From CAYWWY01 sp964580185 (GTDB taxonomy: Bacteria; Thermotogota; Thermotogae; MWEM01): DNA of 32,700 bases. Under the pieces are notes generated by a model. The model had not been told where the DNA came from and searched no databases. It saw nothing but the letters and a program-made list of their open reading frames with translations. The DNA lies in contig CAZOJQ010000034.1 of the NCBI GenBank assembly GCA_964580185.1, forward strand, positions 1-32,700, written 5' to 3'. Below are positions 17,392 through 25,469 of the stretch, piece by piece (position 1 is the stretch's first letter; each line of letters begins with the position of its first letter). The position numbers were made by a program, and so were the translations under genes.

Positions 17392-18513
17392 ATGACAAAG
17401 AGTGAGTTTTTACGTGAAGCGATAAAAATCATTGCGCCAGGAACGGAGTTTCGTCAGGGCATTGAAAATATCCTAAATGCTAGAACAGGTGCTTTGTTGG
17501 TGTTAATGAACGAAGAAGATTGTCAAGAATGGTCTCCTGTAATCCAACCCGGATTTCATGTCGATTGCGAGTATTCACCTCAACGGTTGTATGAACTGGT
17601 AAAAATGGATGGCGCAGTAATTCTGAACAAAGAAATATCCAAAATCCTCTATGCAAATGTTCAACTAGCCCCTGATCCAACCATTGCGACATCGGAAACA
17701 GGAATGCGACATAGAGCCGCAGAACGGCTTTCTAAGCAAATCGAACGAATGGTTGTAGCCATTTCCCGAAGGCGTTCTTTGGTAACCATTTTCTGGGGTT
17801 CCTTTCGTTATGTGCTCAATGAACTAAACTTGTTAATTATCAAAGTAAACCAAGCCTTGAATGCTATTGAAAAATACCGATATAGTTACAATCGATGGGT
17901 TTTGGATCTAGATGTGATGGAAATTACCAAACGGGTGACCTTGGTAGATTTGCTTAGGGCTTTGGAAAAGGCAATACGGGCCCTGAAAATGGGCAAAGAA
18001 ATGGAACCCTATCTATGGGAGCTGGGAGTGGATGGGAGGCTGGCCAAAATGCAGTTGGAAGAGCTTCTGGAAAGTCTCCAAGAAGACGCTGAGATGTTGA
18101 TCATGGATTACTTCAATGACGAGCAACCGATTCAGGAACAGGAATGCAAGGAAGTACTCGATCGGATGATGCAACTTACCGAGAAAGACTTGCGAGACTA
18201 CGGAAAGATCGTGACTTGTCTTGGTTATCCAAACGATGGAACCATTTTTGAACAGCGGGTCATTCCCAAAGGGTTTCGCGTATTGAGGAATACGCCGAAA
18301 ATCCCTATGAGTATCGCATATAACGTTGTCCGCACATATCGCAATCTCAATGAACTAGCAACATCAACTTCAAGGGAATTGCAAGAAGTAGAAGGAATTG
18401 GAGAGAAGCGGGCAAAAGCGATTGTCGAAGGGTTAGAAAGCCTTCGCTTGAAAGCGAATATCCAAAAGTATCTTCCAAGTGGAGAACCTGAACAATCAAT
18501 CGAGAAGGGGTGA
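17392..18513 (+). CDS. disA: Diadenylate cyclase DisA
   Basis: Makes cyclic di-AMP from two ATP and scans DNA for branched structures. The 373-residue length fits the family. The N-terminal DAC domain has the catalytic Asp73-Gly74-Ala75 (MDGAVI) and the ATP-binding Arg107-His108-Arg109 (GMRHRAAER), close to the positions known in Thermotoga maritima DisA. A helical linker follows (about 150-290), then a C-terminal helix-hairpin-helix DNA-binding domain with LQEVEGIGEKRAKAI. ATG 17392 is chosen because AGGAGG lies just before it; the in-frame open region back to 17356 overlaps the promoter. It leads a long operon and its stop overlaps a possible GTG of the next gene. DisA in this place implies c-di-AMP signalling in the organism. 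Confidence 0.95.
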   Translation: MTKSEFLREAIKIIAPGTEFRQGIENILNARTGALLVLMNEEDCQEWSPVIQPGFHVDCEYSPQRLYELVKMDGAVILNKEISKILYANVQLAPDPTIATSETGMRHRAAERLSKQIERMVVAISRRRSLVTIFWGSFRYVLNELNLLIIKVNQALNAIEKYRYSYNRWVLDLDVMEITKRVTLVDLLRALEKAIRALKMGKEMEPYLWELGVDGRLAKMQLEELLESLQEDAEMLIMDYFNDEQPIQEQECKEVLDRMMQLTEKDLRDYGKIVTCLGYPNDGTIFEQRVIPKGFRVLRNTPKIPMSIAYNVVRTYRNLNELATSTSRELQEVEGIGEKRAKAIVEGLESLRLKANIQKYLPSGEPEQSIEKG

Positions 18514-18518
18514 TCGAT

Positions 18519-19136
18519 ATGTTTCAAGATCTCAGCCTAATAGAGTTTTCGGAACAACTCGCTTCAGCGACACCCACTCCTGGAGGGGGAAGCGCTGCAG
18601 CTGTTGCCGGTGTAATGGCAGCCTCTTTGGTTCAAATGGTCGCTGCGCTCACAAAAGGGAAAAAAGGGTATGAAGAATGGGAAGCATTAATGGAAGAGAC
18701 CACTTGTCGGATGGCTGAAAAAAGACAAAAATTACTCCAACAGATTACCAAAGACGCAAAAGCCTTTGAAGGAGTTATGCAAGCAATCCAAATGCCGAAA
18801 GGAACGGCGGAGGAAAAACAAGAACGGAAAGGGACCCTTCAAAAAGCCTTAATGAACGCAACAGAGGTCCCTTTGGAGACTGCGCGAAAAGCATTGCGAA
18901 TTGCTCTCAGCGCTTTGGATATGGCGAAATGGGGGAACAAGAACGCTATTTCAGATGCATTTAGCGCTTTAGAACTAGCAAGAGCCTGCTTTTTCATGTC
19001 TTTGGAGAATGTTGAGATCAACATCGCAATGATCAAGGATGAGTCCTTTAAGACGCGAATTCAGGAAGAATCCGAAGAACTGACCAACCAAATGGAAAGC
19101 GTGATCCAACAGGCATTGGAGTTGAAAAGTTCTTGA
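18519..19136 (+). CDS. Stand-alone formimidoyltetrahydrofolate cyclodeaminase (FTCD_C / FchA family)
   Basis: A 205-residue all-helical protein with the diagnostic N-terminal ATPTPGGGSAAAVAGVMAASL segment (key: PTPGGGSAAA) of the cyclodeaminase domain. The family converts 5-formimidoyl-THF to 5,10-methenyl-THF plus ammonia, linking histidine or purine breakdown to one-carbon metabolism. There is no formiminotransferase domain fused to it. ATG 18519 is preferred over GTG 18510 because AAGGGGTG sits 6 bases before it; the gap to disA is then 5 bases. It ends in a TTGA overlap with tgt. Its presence together with hutH and hutU in the window suggests use in histidine catabolism by a formiminoglutamate route, but general folate or purine use is equally possible. 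Confidence 0.88.
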   Translation: MFQDLSLIEFSEQLASATPTPGGGSAAAVAGVMAASLVQMVAALTKGKKGYEEWEALMEETTCRMAEKRQKLLQQITKDAKAFEGVMQAIQMPKGTAEEKQERKGTLQKALMNATEVPLETARKALRIALSALDMAKWGNKNAISDAFSALELARACFFMSLENVEINIAMIKDESFKTRIQEESEELTNQMESVIQQALELKSS

Positions 19137-20257
19137 AACCAACCTTCGAGCTTTTTCGACAAGATGATTCAATGGGCGCGCGATGCGGGAGAGTGATCAC
19201 GGAACACAATGCATTTGATACTCCTGTATTTATGCCTGTAGGAACAGCAGGCGCGGTAAAGGGAGTCCTTCCGATCCAACTAAAAGAAATGGGATGTCAT
19301 GTGATTTTGGGTAATACTTTTCATTTATACCTCAGACCAGGCCATGAGTTGGTCAATCGGATGGGCGGATTACGGGAATTTATGTCTTGGAATGGATCGA
19401 TTCTAACGGATAGCGGAGGGTTTCAGGTATTCAGTTTGTCGGCAATGAACCGGATCACGGATGAAGGAGTCGAGTTTCGTTCCCCATTGGATGGAAGCCG
19501 GCACTTTTTTACTCCTGAACGGGTTGCGACCATCCAAGAACACCTAGGATCCTCGATCGCAATGGTTTTTGACGAATGTGTTACTTGGCAGGCAGATCCT
19601 GCTTATCTTCGGTCCTCGGTTCTCCGAACAACAAATTGGGCCAAACGATTCTATGCAGCACATAAACTTCAAGAGCAAAGGGTTTTCGGCATTGTTCAAG
19701 GAGGGATGGATCTTGGTTTGCGAAAAGAAAGCGTAGATCAGATTACTTCGATTCCCTTTGACGGTTTTGCGATTGGCGGACTGAGTGTGGGTGAACCAGC
19801 TGAATTGACACGCCGTGTTTTGGAAGCAACTGCGCCATTGCTTCCCAAAGATAAACCTCGGTATTTAATGGGGGTCGGATCTCCTGAACTCATTTTTGAG
19901 GGCGTAGCTCAAGGAATCGATATGTTTGATTGTGTTTTACCGACGCGGAGTGGAAGACATGGCACGGTATTTACTCGATCAGGGAAAATCAATATCAAAG
20001 CAGCCCGGTACAAGGAATCTCAAGAACCGATTGATCCATTCTGTATGTGCTCAGTATGCCAAACCTTTACAAAGGGGTACATTCGGCACCTCTTTGCAGC
20101 AGGAGAAATCACGGCGATGGTTTTGGCAACCATCCATAATCTTTGGTTTCTATTGCAATTGATGAGAGATATTCGTCAAGCGATTATGGAAGGTTCATTC
20201 GCGGAGATGAGAAAAGCCTTTTTCGATCAATACGAAATGATTCCAGTATCCGAATAA
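19133..20257 (+). CDS. tgt: Queuine / preQ1 tRNA-guanine transglycosylase
   Basis: Exchanges guanine-34 in GUN-anticodon tRNAs for preQ1, a step of queuosine synthesis. The 374-residue length is typical. Signature parts are PVFMPVGTAGAVKG near the N-terminus, LTDSGGFQVFSL with the catalytic acid region, VQGGMDLGLR, FDCVLPTRSGRHG, and a zinc site from CMCSVC plus a following Cys/His (TIHN). The TTG start overlaps the preceding stop as TTGA and has only a weak GGAG 13 bases upstream, so expression probably depends on coupling. The start is supported by the TFELFRQDD segment, which matches the usual Tgt N-terminus. The gene sits between cyclodeaminase and hutU with no queuosine synthesis genes nearby. 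Confidence 0.96.
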   Translation: MKPTFELFRQDDSMGARCGRVITEHNAFDTPVFMPVGTAGAVKGVLPIQLKEMGCHVILGNTFHLYLRPGHELVNRMGGLREFMSWNGSILTDSGGFQVFSLSAMNRITDEGVEFRSPLDGSRHFFTPERVATIQEHLGSSIAMVFDECVTWQADPAYLRSSVLRTTNWAKRFYAAHKLQEQRVFGIVQGGMDLGLRKESVDQITSIPFDGFAIGGLSVGEPAELTRRVLEATAPLLPKDKPRYLMGVGSPELIFEGVAQGIDMFDCVLPTRSGRHGTVFTRSGKINIKAARYKESQEPIDPFCMCSVCQTFTKGYIRHLFAAGEITAMVLATIHNLWFLLQLMRDIRQAIMEGSFAEMRKAFFDQYEMIPVSE

Positions 20258-20271
20258 AAGGAGGCGATCTC

Positions 20272-21921
20272 GTGGGTTGGAGCCAAAAAGCCCCAAGAGG
20301 AACAGAACTACAATGCCGGTCTTGGCAAACTGAAGCCGCTTTGCGAATGCTGATGAACAATCTAGACCCTGAAGTAGCAAGGGATCCCGATCATTTGGTC
20401 GTCTATGGTGGTTCGGGGAAGGCAGCCCGCAATTGGGAATCCTACGAAGCCATTATCCGTGAATTGAGAGATTTGGAGAAAGACCAAACGTTGTTGATCC
20501 AGTCTGGAAAACCCGTTGCTACTTTCCGAACCCACGAGTGGGCCCCGCGCGTTTTGATCGCCAATTCCCATTTGGTACCAAAATGGGCGGATTGGGATAC
20601 ATTTCGTTACTTGGAATCTCAGGGGTTGACGATGTATGGCCAAATGACTGCCGGGAGCTGGATTTATATTGGTACCCAAGGAATCCTTCAAGGAACCTAC
20701 GAAACCTTTTATGCCGTTGCTCAAAAGTACTTCGGGGGTTCATTACGAGGAAAGTGGGTTCTCACAGCTGGATTGGGAGAAATGGGAGGTGCGCAACCCT
20801 TAGCGGTTACGATGAATGATGGGGTCATCCTGGCGGTTGAGGCAGATCGAAGAGCAATCGATCGAAGGCTATCCAAAAACCAGGTTGATCGCTGGACAGA
20901 TTCTTTGGACCAGTCTTTGGAATGGATTCAGGAAGCAGTTCGAGAAAAAAGGGCTATGTCCGTCGCTCTATTGGGCAATGCAGCGGAGATCTATCCAATT
21001 CTATTGAAAAAAGGCGTGTTGCCGGATATTATTACAGATCAAACAGCGGCTCACGATCCTTTAACTGGCTATATACCCTGTCAGGTTTCATATACCGAAG
21101 CGATCGAATTGCGAGAAAACGATCCTAACGAGTATCTCCAACTTGTTTATTCGAGTGTTATCCGACATGTCGAGAGTATACTGGCATACCAAGAAGCCGG
21201 GGTGAAAGTTTTCGAGTATGGAAACAATCTTCGGAGACTTGCAAAAGACCATGGAGTAGATGACGCTTTCCGGATTCCTGGGTATATGCCCGAGTACATT
21301 CGGGATCTTTTTTGTGAAGGCAGTGGTCCGTTTCGTTGGGTTGCTCTTTCAGGCAATCCTGAAGATATTTATAAAACGGATGAGAAGGTGCTTGAGCTTT
21401 TTCCTTATGATACCCACTTAAGAAAATGGATCCATATGGCCCGACAACAAGTGCGGTTTCAGGGACTGCCTTCGCGGATTTGCTGGCTTCGATATGGCGA
21501 AAGGGAACGAATGGGTTTGGCTTTGAATGATATGGTGAAGCGGGGAGAGTTGGAAGCACCTATTGTCATTGGACGCGATCATCACGATACAGGGTCCGTA
21601 GCCTCCCCCTATCGAGAAACAGAAGCGATGAAAGATGGATCGGATGCGATCGCGGATTGGCCGATCCTCAATGCCCTTCTTTCTGCAAGCGGAGGCGCTA
21701 CTTGGGTGTCTTTGCATCATGGGGGCGGGGTAGGAATCGGATACTCAATTCATTCTGGAATTGTTGTAGTTGCGGACGGTACAGAATTGGCCGAGCAAAA
21801 AATCTCGCGTTGTTTGAACAATGATCCGGGTCTGGGAGTGATTCGACATGCAGACGCCGGTTACAGTATTGCCCAAAGAACAGCAAAAGAAAAAGGATTG
21901 CATATTCCAATGCAGAAATAA
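20272..21921 (+). CDS. hutU: Urocanate hydratase (urocanase)
   Basis: Second enzyme of histidine degradation: hydrates urocanate to 4-imidazolone-5-propionate using tightly bound NAD+ as electrophile. The protein has 549 residues, normal for the family. The N-terminal APRGTELQCRSW and ALRMLMNNLDPEVA segments are conserved. The NAD-binding stretch has GLGEMGGAQPLA. The urocanase signature FQGLPSRICW contains Cys404, equivalent to active-site Cys410 of the Pseudomonas enzyme. GTG 20272 is chosen because AAGGAGGCGATCTC precedes it at normal spacing; an in-frame open region from 20143 lies inside tgt. It follows tgt by 14 bases. The preceding pathway enzyme, hutH, is 16 kb upstream in another operon, and hutI is not in the window. 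Confidence 0.97.
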   Translation: MGWSQKAPRGTELQCRSWQTEAALRMLMNNLDPEVARDPDHLVVYGGSGKAARNWESYEAIIRELRDLEKDQTLLIQSGKPVATFRTHEWAPRVLIANSHLVPKWADWDTFRYLESQGLTMYGQMTAGSWIYIGTQGILQGTYETFYAVAQKYFGGSLRGKWVLTAGLGEMGGAQPLAVTMNDGVILAVEADRRAIDRRLSKNQVDRWTDSLDQSLEWIQEAVREKRAMSVALLGNAAEIYPILLKKGVLPDIITDQTAAHDPLTGYIPCQVSYTEAIELRENDPNEYLQLVYSSVIRHVESILAYQEAGVKVFEYGNNLRRLAKDHGVDDAFRIPGYMPEYIRDLFCEGSGPFRWVALSGNPEDIYKTDEKVLELFPYDTHLRKWIHMARQQVRFQGLPSRICWLRYGERERMGLALNDMVKRGELEAPIVIGRDHHDTGSVASPYRETEAMKDGSDAIADWPILNALLSASGGATWVSLHHGGGVGIGYSIHSGIVVVADGTELAEQKISRCLNNDPGLGVIRHADAGYSIAQRTAKEKGLHIPMQK

Positions 21922-21941
21922 CCCGGTGGGGGTGGATGTGT

Positions 21942-22823
21942 ATGAAGAGGGGACTTCTTTCTGTTCTATGCTTTGTTATCGTTTTTTCTTTTCATTATGG
22001 TGTTTCGATTCCTTTTTGGGAAATTCAGTGGAAAGAAGGAATCGGACCAACGAGTATGGGCGCGGGGTCAATTTGGGGAAATCCTTCGTTGCTCGTACAT
22101 ACCGACAAATGGACTGTAGGGGGAGTAACGCTAAGCTCCTTTGAGGGAGAAGACGAAGGGTACGTCCTCTTTGGGGTGCACGTCATTCAACCGTATCAGT
22201 ATGGATTTGCCGGTAGTATGGATCTTTCGTACGGAAAACTGTTGGATTGGGACGGGAACAATGATTTTGCTAGCTTTGGGTATTCAGTTGCCGGAAAGCA
22301 TGAATCGTTGGCATGGGGCGTTCGATTGAGCACAGGGTTCTTTTATGATGCAAATGATCCTGCAACAAATGCTTTCTACGGATCTGCAAATTTTGGGATT
22401 TCCTATTCTGTATTGCCGTACACACATTTTGTCCTCAATTTCAATGCACCACAGGTGGTGACAACCGTTCCCCAGATCTATGCCGTCAACGCTCCAGAGA
22501 GTTTTTGGGTAGGGGGCGGCATCATCAATCGGACAAGCTTGGGAAGAGCCTATATTGGTGCGGCTTCCTATTCTCGGAACGAAAACCTATTCATGTCTTT
22601 CCACTTCGGGGGGGGATTCAAGGTAGGCTTCCTTGAGTGGGATGCTGCCATAATCCTTAAGGATCTCTACCAAAACATCCCGATGGAAACAATCCCTTGT
22701 TCTATAAAGGTGTCGGGTTCATTGGATTTTGAAACCTTCTCTTTAGGGGTCGGCACTGAGATTCCTTTCTTCCAGGAGCAGACCAGTACGCGTTGGCAAT
22801 TATTTGTTCAACTCCGCTGGTAG
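21942..22823 (+). CDS. Predicted outer-membrane beta-barrel protein, family not recognised
   Basis: A 293-residue protein with a signal peptide (residues 1-22, ending near HYGVS). The mature protein is rich in Gly, Phe, Tyr and Trp with alternating hydrophobic and polar residues, as in beta-barrels, and it ends LFVQLRW with a terminal aromatic residue, the usual outer-membrane insertion signal. The early pattern GIGPTSMGAGSIWGNPSLL resembles the start of PorV/FadL-like and TraF-like barrels (small-residue run, then WNP-type). Start ATG 21942 has GGTGG 6 bases before it; ATG 21936 is too close to the ribosome-binding site. It follows hutU by 20 bases and precedes a lipoprotein by 27. Function unknown; a channel or fatty-acid-type porin are options. 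Confidence 0.65.
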   Translation: MKRGLLSVLCFVIVFSFHYGVSIPFWEIQWKEGIGPTSMGAGSIWGNPSLLVHTDKWTVGGVTLSSFEGEDEGYVLFGVHVIQPYQYGFAGSMDLSYGKLLDWDGNNDFASFGYSVAGKHESLAWGVRLSTGFFYDANDPATNAFYGSANFGISYSVLPYTHFVLNFNAPQVVTTVPQIYAVNAPESFWVGGGIINRTSLGRAYIGAASYSRNENLFMSFHFGGGFKVGFLEWDAAIILKDLYQNIPMETIPCSIKVSGSLDFETFSLGVGTEIPFFQEQTSTRWQLFVQLRW

Positions 22824-22850
22824 TTGATTTTCTATTTTTGGGGGTGTGTC

Positions 22851-23393
22851 ATGCGACGATTCATTGTCTTCATTTGTGCGATTCTGATCGTATTGGGGAT
22901 GGTTTCTTGTTTGGGGCCGGGACTCATTACCAATGTTGGACCCAAGATCCATCCCGATCCCGATCCTGATCCCGATCCTGATCCACCCGTTTCATGGTAT
23001 ATCAGAACGTACCTTCCTGGTATCTGGAATTATGTCTTTTCCGATTCGGATGGCAATCCGGTTCAAATGTACTGGGTCGACCAAAAAGTTGATTCGATGG
23101 GTAATGTAACGATTCTTTTCTATACACACAAACAACTAGGCACGCCGGTTTTCCGATCAGAAGGAGTGATTGATATGGTTACAGGGGCGTTCCAATTGCA
23201 AACCTCCTTCGGTACGATCGGGCCAAACCAAGGATTCATTATGTACGAAGGTTCGTTTAATCCAATTTCACTCAAATTGGTTGGTTACCGTTGTGTGTTG
23301 AGGCAAATATCAATCGTTGACCATGAAGTTCAGATTGATTTTCTTCCCTTTTCCATTGAAGCAATTCGAAGCGGGTATTCGGCTGCCAATTGA
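22851..23393 (+). CDS. Predicted lipoprotein with Asp-Pro repeat linker, family not recognised
   Basis: A 180-residue protein with a type II signal peptide: MRRF, a hydrophobic core, then lipobox GMVSC with the lipidated Cys at residue 21. Residues about 35-46 are five Asp-Pro pairs, a stiff acidic linker typical of surface or periplasmic lipoproteins. The remaining ~130 residues contain several beta-like segments (NYVFSDSDGNPVQMYWVDQ, FRSEGVIDMVTGAFQLQ), without a family I recognise. ATG 22851 follows GGGGGTGTG. It is likely co-expressed with the barrel gene just upstream and may work with it at the outer membrane; that is inference. The stop overlaps the ispD start region (TGATG). Confidence 0.7.
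   Translation: MRRFIVFICAILIVLGMVSCLGPGLITNVGPKIHPDPDPDPDPDPPVSWYIRTYLPGIWNYVFSDSDGNPVQMYWVDQKVDSMGNVTILFYTHKQLGTPVFRSEGVIDMVTGAFQLQTSFGTIGPNQGFIMYEGSFNPISLKLVGYRCVLRQISIVDHEVQIDFLPFSIEAIRSGYSAAN
22956..22985 (+). repeat. Five tandem GATCCN hexamers encoding (Asp-Pro)5
   Basis: Five consecutive six-base units, GATCCC/GATCCT alternating and ending GATCCA, encode the Asp-Pro linker of the lipoprotein. The alternation C,T,C,T suggests a 12-base duplication. Copy-number change by slippage would only lengthen or shorten the linker, keeping frame. Confidence 0.85.
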
Positions 23394-24097
23394 TGACCGC
23401 TCTGGTTTTGGCGGGGGGTAAAGGAACGAGAATGGGTTCTGCCCAGAAACCATTCATGTGTCTAGGAAGCAAACCGATTATTGAATACTCTTTGGAATGC
23501 TTTCAAAAGTCCGAAGCGATTGATCGCATCGTTGTGGTCGTTCCTTCAAACAGGATCAATGAGGCAAAAGAGGTTTGCTCTGTCTACTCGAAAGCCGATC
23601 CACCCATTATCGGAGGAAAAACGCGTCAGGAGTCCGCATTCAAAGGATTGTCCTATCTTCAGGGGATTTCCCCCGAATGGGTTCTGATCCATGATGCCGC
23701 TCGACCGTTCTTTTCTTCTTCTTTATCCCAGATATTGATCTTAGTCCAGAAGGGGAAAATTGATGGAGTCATTCCAGTTTTCCCGGTTATCGATACGATA
23801 TATAAGAAAGAACCCTCAGGGCGAATTTGCTTGGTTATCCGGGATCAACTGCTTTCTGCGCAAACTCCGCAAGCTTTCCTATACTCCAAGATTTGGAGGG
23901 CTCATCAATGGGCGTATCAGAGCAATCATAGATTCTTCAGCGATGATTGCTCTTTGTTTTTGACCTTCGACCCCGATACGCGACTTGCCTTAGCAGAAGG
24001 GGATCGGTTCAACATCAAGATCACCTTTCCGGAAGATCTGGAGATAGCAGAAGCATATTTGAGAATTTTACAGAGGAGGAGGGGTATTCGTGGTTAA
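23393..24097 (+). CDS. ispD: 2-C-methyl-D-erythritol 4-phosphate cytidylyltransferase
   Basis: Third enzyme of the MEP isoprenoid pathway; joins CTP and MEP to CDP-ME. The 234-residue single domain has VLAGGKGTRMG (nucleotide-binding loop), the KPF/L region, RQESAFKGL, HDAARPF, QTPQAF and the C-terminal KITFPEDLEIAE. All are standard IspD motifs, and the protein is not fused to IspF. The ATG at 23393 overlaps the lipoprotein stop by one base; TTG 23390 is an alternative. No clear ribosome-binding site precedes it, so translation probably depends on re-initiation. Its end overlaps the PhoH-type gene by 8 bases. No other MEP-pathway genes are in the window. Confidence 0.94.
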   Translation: MTALVLAGGKGTRMGSAQKPFMCLGSKPIIEYSLECFQKSEAIDRIVVVVPSNRINEAKEVCSVYSKADPPIIGGKTRQESAFKGLSYLQGISPEWVLIHDAARPFFSSSLSQILILVQKGKIDGVIPVFPVIDTIYKKEPSGRICLVIRDQLLSAQTPQAFLYSKIWRAHQWAYQSNHRFFSDDCSLFLTFDPDTRLALAEGDRFNIKITFPEDLEIAEAYLRILQRRRGIRG

Positions 24098-25391
24098 AAA
24101 CTACATCCTTGACACCAACGTACTGCTACATGACCCTTATGCTTTGGAATCATTCGAAGATAATCGGGTAATCATCCCTTTGCCTGTCGTGGAAGAACTG
24201 GATCAATTCAAAAGAAATACAGGGCAAATCGGTGCGAATTGCCGCCAAGTAATCCGTAGGTTGGATGAACTGATTTCTCAGGGACAGATCCAAGTTGGGT
24301 TACCCATCCGAAATCATCACAAAATCATTATCCAAGTGTTTGAGACCTTTTCTTTCAAAGTATCTTCCTTCATTTCCCAAAAGCGCAATGATACCATCAT
24401 TCTTTCTTATGTCCATGAGATTCAAAAAACCGATCCAATAACCCCTGCAATATTGGTAACGAAGGATATCCATCTTCGAGTTAAGGCGAATGCGCTTGGA
24501 GTGCAGTCTCAAGACTTTTTAAGCGATAAGGCTTCCAGTTTGGAACAGGATCATGGATATCTTTCGCTATCTATTGCGGACAAAGATAGAGAGTTGCTCT
24601 TTTCGAAGGGATGGTTGGAACTGTCAGCGCTCGACGAGGAAAAAGATCAATTGATCCCCAATCTCTTTTTGGACTTGGGAGAGGATCAGTTGGCCAAAGT
24701 TTCTCCCTCAGGAGATCGAATCGTCGCCCTGCGTTCTCGAAATCCGTCGGAGACATGGGGGATCACAGCAAGGAATCGGGAACAGCACTTTGCCATAGAA
24801 GCCCTCATGGATCCGCAGATTCCTCTTGTAACCCTTTTTGGGCCTGCGGGAACCGGAAAAACCCTGTTGGCCGTTGCGATTGGTTTGGTACAGGTACTGG
24901 ACGAACGGAAGTTTAAAAAAATGACGGTGACCAAACCAGTTATTCCCATGGGTAAGGATATTGGGTATTTGCCAGGAAGTATGGAAGAAAAGATCAGACC
25001 TTGGGTTCAACCCATTTATGATAATCTTGATTTTTTGTTCGGGAGTAAGGGGATCAACGCCGAAGAGTATCTAGCGAAAAGACACTTGCTTGAAGTTCAG
25101 GTTCTAAGTCATATCCGCGGCCGCTCTATCCCTGAACAATACATGATCATTGATGAAGCCCAAAACCTTACTCCCCATGAAATAAAGACGATTCTGACCA
25201 GAGTGGGAGAGAAAACAAAAATTATCCTTACTGGTGATCCTCATCAAATTGATCATCCCTATTTAGATACGATGAGTAATGGCCTAATGTATGCGAAATC
25301 TAGATTTTATGGCGACTCACTTGCTGCTCATATTCATCTGGTTCAAGGAGAACGATCTGCTTTATCATCACGAGCTGCTCAGTTGTTGTAG
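24090..25391 (+). CDS. PIN-domain / PhoH-family ATPase fusion (YlaK/PhoH2 type)
   Basis: A 433-residue two-domain protein. The N-terminal PIN nuclease domain (about residues 1-140) starts YILDTNVLLHDP, has VVEELDQFKR, and later NDTIILSYV and ILVTKDIHLR, giving the expected acidic residues. A PhoH-type P-loop ATPase follows (about 210-433), with GPAGTGKTLLAVA as Walker A, YMIIDEAQNLTP as Walker B and ILTGDPHQID as a sensor segment. PhoH2 proteins of this layout are reported as RNA-unwinding and RNA-cleaving enzymes. Others of this type are only known as stress-linked ATPases. GTG 24090 lies after AGGAGGAGGGG inside the end of ispD. It is the last gene of the disA operon before the cheA promoter. 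Confidence 0.9.
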   Translation: MVKNYILDTNVLLHDPYALESFEDNRVIIPLPVVEELDQFKRNTGQIGANCRQVIRRLDELISQGQIQVGLPIRNHHKIIIQVFETFSFKVSSFISQKRNDTIILSYVHEIQKTDPITPAILVTKDIHLRVKANALGVQSQDFLSDKASSLEQDHGYLSLSIADKDRELLFSKGWLELSALDEEKDQLIPNLFLDLGEDQLAKVSPSGDRIVALRSRNPSETWGITARNREQHFAIEALMDPQIPLVTLFGPAGTGKTLLAVAIGLVQVLDERKFKKMTVTKPVIPMGKDIGYLPGSMEEKIRPWVQPIYDNLDFLFGSKGINAEEYLAKRHLLEVQVLSHIRGRSIPEQYMIIDEAQNLTPHEIKTILTRVGEKTKIILTGDPHQIDHPYLDTMSNGLMYAKSRFYGDSLAAHIHLVQGERSALSSRAAQLL

Positions 25392-25421
25392 GTTCTTTTT
25401 TACTCGATTCTTCCCTTGCTA

Positions 25422-25430
25422 TGGTATAAT
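25422..25430 (+). promoter_or_regulatory. Extended -10 promoter for cheA-cheY-fliO-fliP
   Basis: TGG followed by consensus TATAAT (25425-25430) in the 78-base gap after the PhoH-type gene. The -35 position has no consensus. The predicted start near 25437 gives a 33-base leader with GGAGGTGG before GTG 25470. Confidence 0.6.
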
Positions 25431-25469
25431 ACATCACGTCCGAAATAAATAAATCGCGGAGGTGGTCTG

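Noticed and set aside
20143..20271. Earlier start for hutU
   Set aside because: Lies in tgt coding sequence in another frame; GTG 20272 follows a strong ribosome-binding site.
22956..22985. Short tandem GATCCN repeats as a CRISPR or regulatory array
   Set aside because: Units are 6 bases without spacers, in frame in a lipoprotein gene, and encode an Asp-Pro linker.
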